This document shows, in pieces, positions 26,778 through 30,401 of a DNA stretch of 30,401 nt. Origin of the DNA: Bacteroidota bacterium (GTDB taxonomy: Bacteria > Bacteroidota > Bacteroidia > Cytophagales > Cyclobacteriaceae); contig JAEZBX010000217.1 in assembly GCA_023412765.1 (NCBI GenBank), forward strand, positions 1 to 30,401, in the 5' to 3' direction. The notes beneath the pieces are model-generated. The model searched no databases, had not been told where the DNA came from, and worked only from the letters and a program-made list of their open reading frames with translations. The position numbers and the translations under genes are program-made. Numbering within the stretch: the stretch's first letter is position 1; each line of letters begins with the position of its first letter.

Positions 26778-27383
26778 TTGAAAATTGCAAAGGATAAGTT
26801 CACATTGGGGCTGGAGCTTCCTACCGATCCACGTTGGACAGACATTGCCCAGAAAAATCTGCAAGACATTCTTGTCGACCACGCTTATTGTGAACAGAAG
26901 GCGGCATCATCGTGTATTTCCCTCATCATCCAGCATCCCGATCGCGAAAAACTGGTGGAGGCGCTTACGCCGGTTGTAGCTGAGGAATGGGATCATTTCA
27001 GGCGTGTATTGGCCGAGCTAAAAAAGAGAGGCTATGCGCTGGGCCCCCAACGAAAGGATGAGTACGTAGAGGAGTTGTCGAAATTTATTAAGAAAGGAGG
27101 AAGCAAGGAGCAACACCTCGTGGAAAAACTTTTGTTGAACGCCCTCATTGAAGCGCGAAGCTGCGAGCGCTTCAAAGTTCTTTGGAAAAATGTTGGGGAT
27201 AAAGAACTATCCGACTTCTATCACGAGCTTATGATCTCCGAAGCGGGACACTATAAAAGCTTTCTTCATCTCGCAAAAGAATACATGCCCGAAAACTATG
27301 TAATGCAACGATGGGAAGAGTGGCTTGAATATGAGGCGGGATTAATGAAGAGGATGGAGGTTAGGGGGGATAGGATTCACTAA
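26778..27383 (+). CDS. miaE: MiaE-like tRNA-(ms2io6A) hydroxylase
   Basis: A 201-residue ferritin-like diiron protein. Candidate ligands: E39 in HAYCEQKAA, E70 and H73 in AEEWDHF, E125 in IEARSCERF, and E155 and H158 in SEAGHY, a complete set for the MiaE family. MiaE hydroxylates the prenyl group of 2-methylthio-N6-isopentenyladenosine at tRNA position 37. The start is TTG at 26778; no ATG occurs before the conserved LGLELPTDPRW stretch. It is convergent with the AsnB-like gene, and its TAA stop begins a TTTAAAG heptamer array. Confidence 0.88.
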   Translation: MKIAKDKFTLGLELPTDPRWTDIAQKNLQDILVDHAYCEQKAASSCISLIIQHPDREKLVEALTPVVAEEWDHFRRVLAELKKRGYALGPQRKDEYVEELSKFIKKGGSKEQHLVEKLLLNALIEARSCERFKVLWKNVGDKELSDFYHELMISEAGHYKSFLHLAKEYMPENYVMQRWEEWLEYEAGLMKRMEVRGDRIH

Positions 27384-27515
27384 TTAGTTTAAAGTTTAAA
27401 GTTTAAGGTTTAAAGTTTAAAGTTCTGCTCGAGCCGAGTGATCAGCTATATTGGTCGAGCCAAACCATGAAGTTCCGAAACCTTAAACTTTAAACTTTAA
27501 ACTTTAAACTATGAA
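27381..27515. repeat. Inverted TTTAAAG heptamer arrays between convergent genes
   Basis: Plus strand: the miaE stop opens TAATTAG, then TTTAAAG, TTTAAAG, TTTAAGG, TTTAAAG, TTTAAAG (27388-27422). Minus strand, after the AsnB-like TAA stop: TTCATAG, three TTTAAAG, TTTAAGG (27481-27508). Each array is in sense with its own gene, so together they form an inverted repeat. The loop carries CTGCTCGAGCCGAGTGATC (27425-27443) and a second GGTCGAGCC. Confidence 0.9.
27386..27503. terminator. Candidate bidirectional terminator hairpin
   Basis: A perfect 26-bp inverted repeat, 27386-27411 against 27478-27503, encloses a 66-nt loop between two convergent genes. It is AT-rich, so the stem is weak per base pair but long. 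A terminator or 3'-end protecting role is inferred from position only. Confidence 0.5.
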
Positions 27516-28775
27516 TTAAGTTTTCTGCTTCTTCTTCTTCGCGGCCGGGAACAGCACATTATTAAGGATCAACCGGTAGCCAGGTGAATTTGGATGTTGG
27601 TTGAGATCGGTGGGTTCTTCACCGACCTGGTGTTGATAATCTTCGGGATCATGCCCGCCGTAGTAGGTAAAAAATCCTTTACCGAGAACACCGTGCACGT
27701 ACTTGGCTTCTTTGATTTCTTTATTCTCTCCCATGACCAGCACATCTGGCTTAACAAGATCTTTCTTAAATCCAGTCGTCTGGCCAAAGAAGCCATTGAT
27801 TACGCGAGTGTGATTTTGCGTAAGCATGGTGGGGATCGGATCCCACTTTGCTGAAAATTCAAACAAAGAAAAATAATCGTTGTCCTGGCGCAGTCCTCTT
27901 TCGTTGGGCTGGTTGTCGATGTCAGAAAATTCATACATATACGGATCCCTAACCAGCTTGAAGTCGGTGAACGCAAGCGTCTTTTCGTAGTCTAGTTTCT
28001 CCTGTGCACTCGGATCAGCCGGATCTCCGTCATACATTCGTTCACAAATATCGACGCCTTCAGCTGCCAATGCGATATCGTAAGTATCAGTAGCCGAGCA
28101 CATGGCGAACATAAACCCACCACCGGTGACAAATTCCTTAGTCTTCTTTGCTACAGCCAGCTTCAATTGGGAAACTTTGTGGAACCCAAATTTCTGTGCA
28201 ATTGCCTCGGCTTCCTGCTGTTGTTCAATATACCATGGCATATTGCTGTAATTGGCGTAAAACCGACCATACTGTCCGGTGAAGTCTTCATGGTGAAGGT
28301 GAAGCCAGTCATATTTTACGAGGTTTCCATTCATTACCTCTTCATCAAATATGATGTCGTATGGAATCTCCGCGTAAGTTAGAACCAATGTAACTGCATC
28401 ATCCCACGGCTGTTTAGACTTGGGTGAATACACAGCAATCTTCGGATACTTTTCCAACTTCATGAGATCGTAATTCGCTGCGGGACTGGAGATCTCGGCA
28501 ATGATTTGATTTGTCTGCGCACTCGATATGATTTCAAAACTGACCCCTCTCACCACCAGTTCATTTTGGATGGCCGGATGATAATTACACATAAAACTTC
28601 CGCCCCGATAGTTGAGAAGCCAATCAACCTCCATGTCACTTCTCAGGATCCAATATGCTATACCGTAGGCCTTGAGGTGATTGGATTGCTTTTCATCCAT
28701 GGGAATCAGAATGGAATTCGCACTGGCTGCGAGCGAAGTCAGGAAGAAGATTATAAGAATTGCGCTCCTGTTCAT
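27516..28775 (-). CDS. Exported protein of the family commonly named 'asparagine synthetase B'
   Basis: A 419-residue protein with a signal peptide (MNRSAILIIFFLTSLAASA) when started at 28775; the open frame continues to an ATG at 28832. In Bacteroidota this family is widely labelled asparagine synthetase B, but neither an N-terminal Cys2 glutaminase nor an ATP-pyrophosphatase loop is visible. What is visible suggests a class I glutamine-amidotransferase-like fold: KIAVYSPK, IPYDIIFDEEV, LHLHHEDF (HHED at 161-164), a GGGFMFAMCSATDT elbow with Cys226, and a C-terminal GGHDPEDYQH. Those motifs and the signal peptide argue for an extracytoplasmic hydrolase or binding protein. The gene is convergent with miaE. 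Confidence 0.8.
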   Translation of the reverse strand: MNRSAILIIFFLTSLAASANSILIPMDEKQSNHLKAYGIAYWILRSDMEVDWLLNYRGGSFMCNYHPAIQNELVVRGVSFEIISSAQTNQIIAEISSPAANYDLMKLEKYPKIAVYSPKSKQPWDDAVTLVLTYAEIPYDIIFDEEVMNGNLVKYDWLHLHHEDFTGQYGRFYANYSNMPWYIEQQQEAEAIAQKFGFHKVSQLKLAVAKKTKEFVTGGGFMFAMCSATDTYDIALAAEGVDICERMYDGDPADPSAQEKLDYEKTLAFTDFKLVRDPYMYEFSDIDNQPNERGLRQDNDYFSLFEFSAKWDPIPTMLTQNHTRVINGFFGQTTGFKKDLVKPDVLVMGENKEIKEAKYVHGVLGKGFFTYYGGHDPEDYQHQVGEEPTDLNQHPNSPGYRLILNNVLFPAAKKKKQKT

Positions 28776-28952
28776 ACACATAACCCGGTTAGTCATTGTA
28801 AATTTACAGACGGAATGTAGAATAACACGCATTTTTAGAGAATATACCCATATTTGGTGGTCAAGTCTAAAAAATACGCTGCGAGTTGTAACATCCCAGC
28901 CTATTTATTCAACGTATAAGCATACTATAATTGTTTAGAATTATCTGTCAGC

Positions 28953-30188
28953 ATGAATTTAGTTGAAAATATCCTTGAAGGATTGCGTTCTGTAAAGGTC
29001 AATATGTTGCGGTCGGTTATAACCGCATTGATTGTTACAATTGGTATCACTGCACTTATCAGCGTTTCTACCGCTATTGACGCAGCGCAGAAGTCCGTGA
29101 GCGAAGGATTGTCGGCACTCGGCTCAAATACATTCAACATATCGTCGAAGGTTAACCGCGGTGGAACGTCGCAAGGCGTGACACAAAAGAATTATCCGCC
29201 GCTGAAACTTAATGAGGTGCAACGATTCATTGATCAGTATCGGGTGAGTTCAACGATAAGCCTGTCCGCAAACCTGACACAAATAGCGGAAGTCAAACAT
29301 CTTTCGAACAAAACCAATCCTAACATCAATGCGATGGGAGTAAATGACGAATATCTCACCATAAAAAATCTGAATGTTGCTCAGGGAAGAAATTTCTCTG
29401 TCTTTGAAATTGACAATGGGAAGCCTGTGGTGATAATAGGTCATTCGGTTTATAAAGTTTTGTTCAAAGAGAATGAGGACCCAATTAATCAGAAAGTGTC
29501 TTTCTCGGGCGTGCAGTTTAAGGTGATTGGTGTTTTGGAAGAGAAGGGACAATCCCTGGAAGACAACTATGATAACATGGTTTTTATCCCGATCCGGTTG
29601 GCGAATCAAATGGCAAAGGGACAGGGATTAAACTATGAAGTGACAGTAGGAATTGTTGACCCCACTCAACTTGAATATGCGATGGGTGAAGCAGCTGGAG
29701 TAATGCGCGCCATCCGTCGGGATCGTGCAGGGAGGGAAAACTCTTTCGAGCTTGAAAGTAGTGAATCATTGAAGGAGCGCACCGCGAGGATTATGGGATA
29801 TTTTAGAATTGGGGGGTTAGTGATAGGCTTCGTGACGCTTCTGGGTGCATCTATAGCACTGATGAATATCATGTTGGTTTCGGTGACTGAACGGACAAGA
29901 GAGATTGGTGTGAGGAAGGCTCTGGGAGCTACACCTTTGCGGATACGGCAGCAGTTTGTGATCGAAGCAATTGTTGTGTGCCTCCTGGGTGGAATTCTCG
30001 GAATTATACTTGGGATACTGGTGGGAAATTTCTTCGGTGGATTCCTCGGTAGCAATTCATACTTCATCCCATGGTTATGGATCGTCGTCGGATTTATCGT
30101 ATGTATTTTCGTTGGTTTGATTTCAGGTTTTTATCCGGCGCACAAAGCTTCGAAGCTCGACCCGATTGAGTCATTGCGATTCGAATAA
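28953..30188 (+). CDS. ABC transporter permease (MacB/FtsX family)
   Basis: A 411-residue inner-membrane protein. A first membrane helix lies at about residues 20-42 (SVITALIVTIGITALISV), then a periplasmic MacB-type core domain to about residue 285, then three helices near 285-310, 332-358 and 375-398. The C-terminus PAHKASKLDPIESLRFE and the RTREIGVRKALGATPLRIR loop that contacts the ATPase are classic for this family. No ATP-binding subunit is encoded next to it in the window, so its partner lies elsewhere. Likely in tripartite efflux or lipoprotein-type export. Confidence 0.93.
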   Translation: MNLVENILEGLRSVKVNMLRSVITALIVTIGITALISVSTAIDAAQKSVSEGLSALGSNTFNISSKVNRGGTSQGVTQKNYPPLKLNEVQRFIDQYRVSSTISLSANLTQIAEVKHLSNKTNPNINAMGVNDEYLTIKNLNVAQGRNFSVFEIDNGKPVVIIGHSVYKVLFKENEDPINQKVSFSGVQFKVIGVLEEKGQSLEDNYDNMVFIPIRLANQMAKGQGLNYEVTVGIVDPTQLEYAMGEAAGVMRAIRRDRAGRENSFELESSESLKERTARIMGYFRIGGLVIGFVTLLGASIALMNIMLVSVTERTREIGVRKALGATPLRIRQQFVIEAIVVCLLGGILGIILGILVGNFFGGFLGSNSYFIPWLWIVVGFIVCIFVGLISGFYPAHKASKLDPIESLRFE

Positions 30189-30204
30189 TCTTTTCTAATT
30201 TTTG
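30174..30204 (+). promoter_or_regulatory. Candidate promoter of tRNA-Ser
   Basis: TTG at 30174-30176 and TAATTTTTG at 30196-30204 are separated by 19 bp, the spacing expected of a Bacteroidota -33/-7 promoter, though the -7 box has one extra base (TA-nnn-TTTG). A start near 30211 would leave a leader of about 10 nt. It overlaps the end of the permease gene. Confidence 0.45.
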
Positions 30205-30221
30205 CGATCAAAGTCTTAAGA

Positions 30222-30308
30222 GGAGAGATGCCAGAGCGGCCGAACGGGGCGGTCTCGAAAACCGTTGTGCGGGCAACCGCACCGAGGGTTCGAATCCCTC
30301 TCTCTCCG
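30222..30308 (+). tRNA. tRNA-Ser (anticodon CGA)
   Basis: A full class II tRNA. The 7-bp acceptor stem GGAGAGA/TCTCTCC is perfect, the anticodon loop CTCGAAA gives anticodon CGA (reads UCG), and the anticodon stem GCGGT/ACCGT has one G-U pair. A long variable arm with GTGCGG/CCGCAC and a T arm GAGGG-TTCGAAT-CCCTC are present. Discriminator base G; CCA is not encoded. T-rich sequence follows directly. Confidence 0.97.
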
Positions 30309-30383
30309 CGATTGGTGCGTTTTTATTCTTTTTAGTGATTGGTTATCGGCCCTGCACCTCTGTGCGTTGTGGGGTATCGAAAG

Positions 30384-30401
30384 AAGGGATAAGGAATAGG
30401 G
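30384..30401 (+). repeat. Possible start of another heptamer array at the window edge
   Basis: The last bases read GGGATAA, GGAATAG, GG in 7-nt steps, similar to the GGTATAG array after the response regulator. The array, if real, continues beyond the window. The upstream GGTTATCGG near 30341-30349 resembles the GGTAATCGG heads in the menB-menE gap. Confidence 0.35.

Noticed and set aside
27516..28775. Functional asparagine synthetase
   Set aside because: No Cys2 N-terminus and no ATP-pyrophosphatase motif; a signal peptide points outside the cytoplasm.

Overview
The window looks like a chromosomal segment from a member of the Bacteroidota, most likely a Cytophagales-like bacterium. The evidence is a type IX secretion system (T9SS) type B sorting domain, a PorP/SprF-family protein, a PD40/OmpA-like protein, a Bacteroidota-type putative porin, the menaquinone (men) gene order, and promoter boxes of the Bacteroidota form TAnnTTTG. 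No phage, transposase, CRISPR array or plasmid gene was seen.

Layout. (1) 1-9864, plus strand: the 3' part of a giant repetitive secreted adhesin (its start lies outside the window), translationally coupled to a PorP/SprF-like outer-membrane protein and a PD40 protein with a worn OmpA-like tail. This is probably one T9SS cargo/anchor operon. (2) 9966-13145, plus strand: a Wzz/GumC-type chain-length protein with a divergent tyrosine-kinase-like domain, then a TolC-like protein, probably for surface polysaccharide export. (3) 13273-19638, minus strand: a hotdog thioesterase, menF, menD and menB packed as an operon, then a 464-bp repeat-filled gap, menE and a lone receiver-domain regulator. (4) 19709-20329, plus strand: a histidine phosphatase whose end overlaps the end of a minus-strand operon (Nif3-like, zinc-ribbon-like, TPR; 20311-23695). 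(5) 23753-27383, plus strand: lpxK, a putative porin and a MiaE-like tRNA hydroxylase. (6) 27516-28775, minus strand: an exported protein of the family usually called 'asparagine synthetase B'. (7) 28953-30308, plus strand: a MacB/FtsX-type permease and tRNA-Ser(CGA).

The most unusual signal is non-coding. Five genes (TolC-like, response regulator, menB, miaE-like and the AsnB-like gene) are followed at once by tandem heptanucleotide arrays. In the sense of the upstream gene these read TTATTAG, GGTATAG or TTTAAAG, and in three cases the stop codon itself sits in the 7-nt register. Two arrays are followed by a related CGAGCC-type core, and degenerate ~78-bp copies of a related core are tandemly repeated between menB and menE. 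This looks like a dispersed, sense-oriented, 3'-end repeat family. It recalls the heptanucleotide STRR repeats of cyanobacteria, but I do not recognise it as described for this group.
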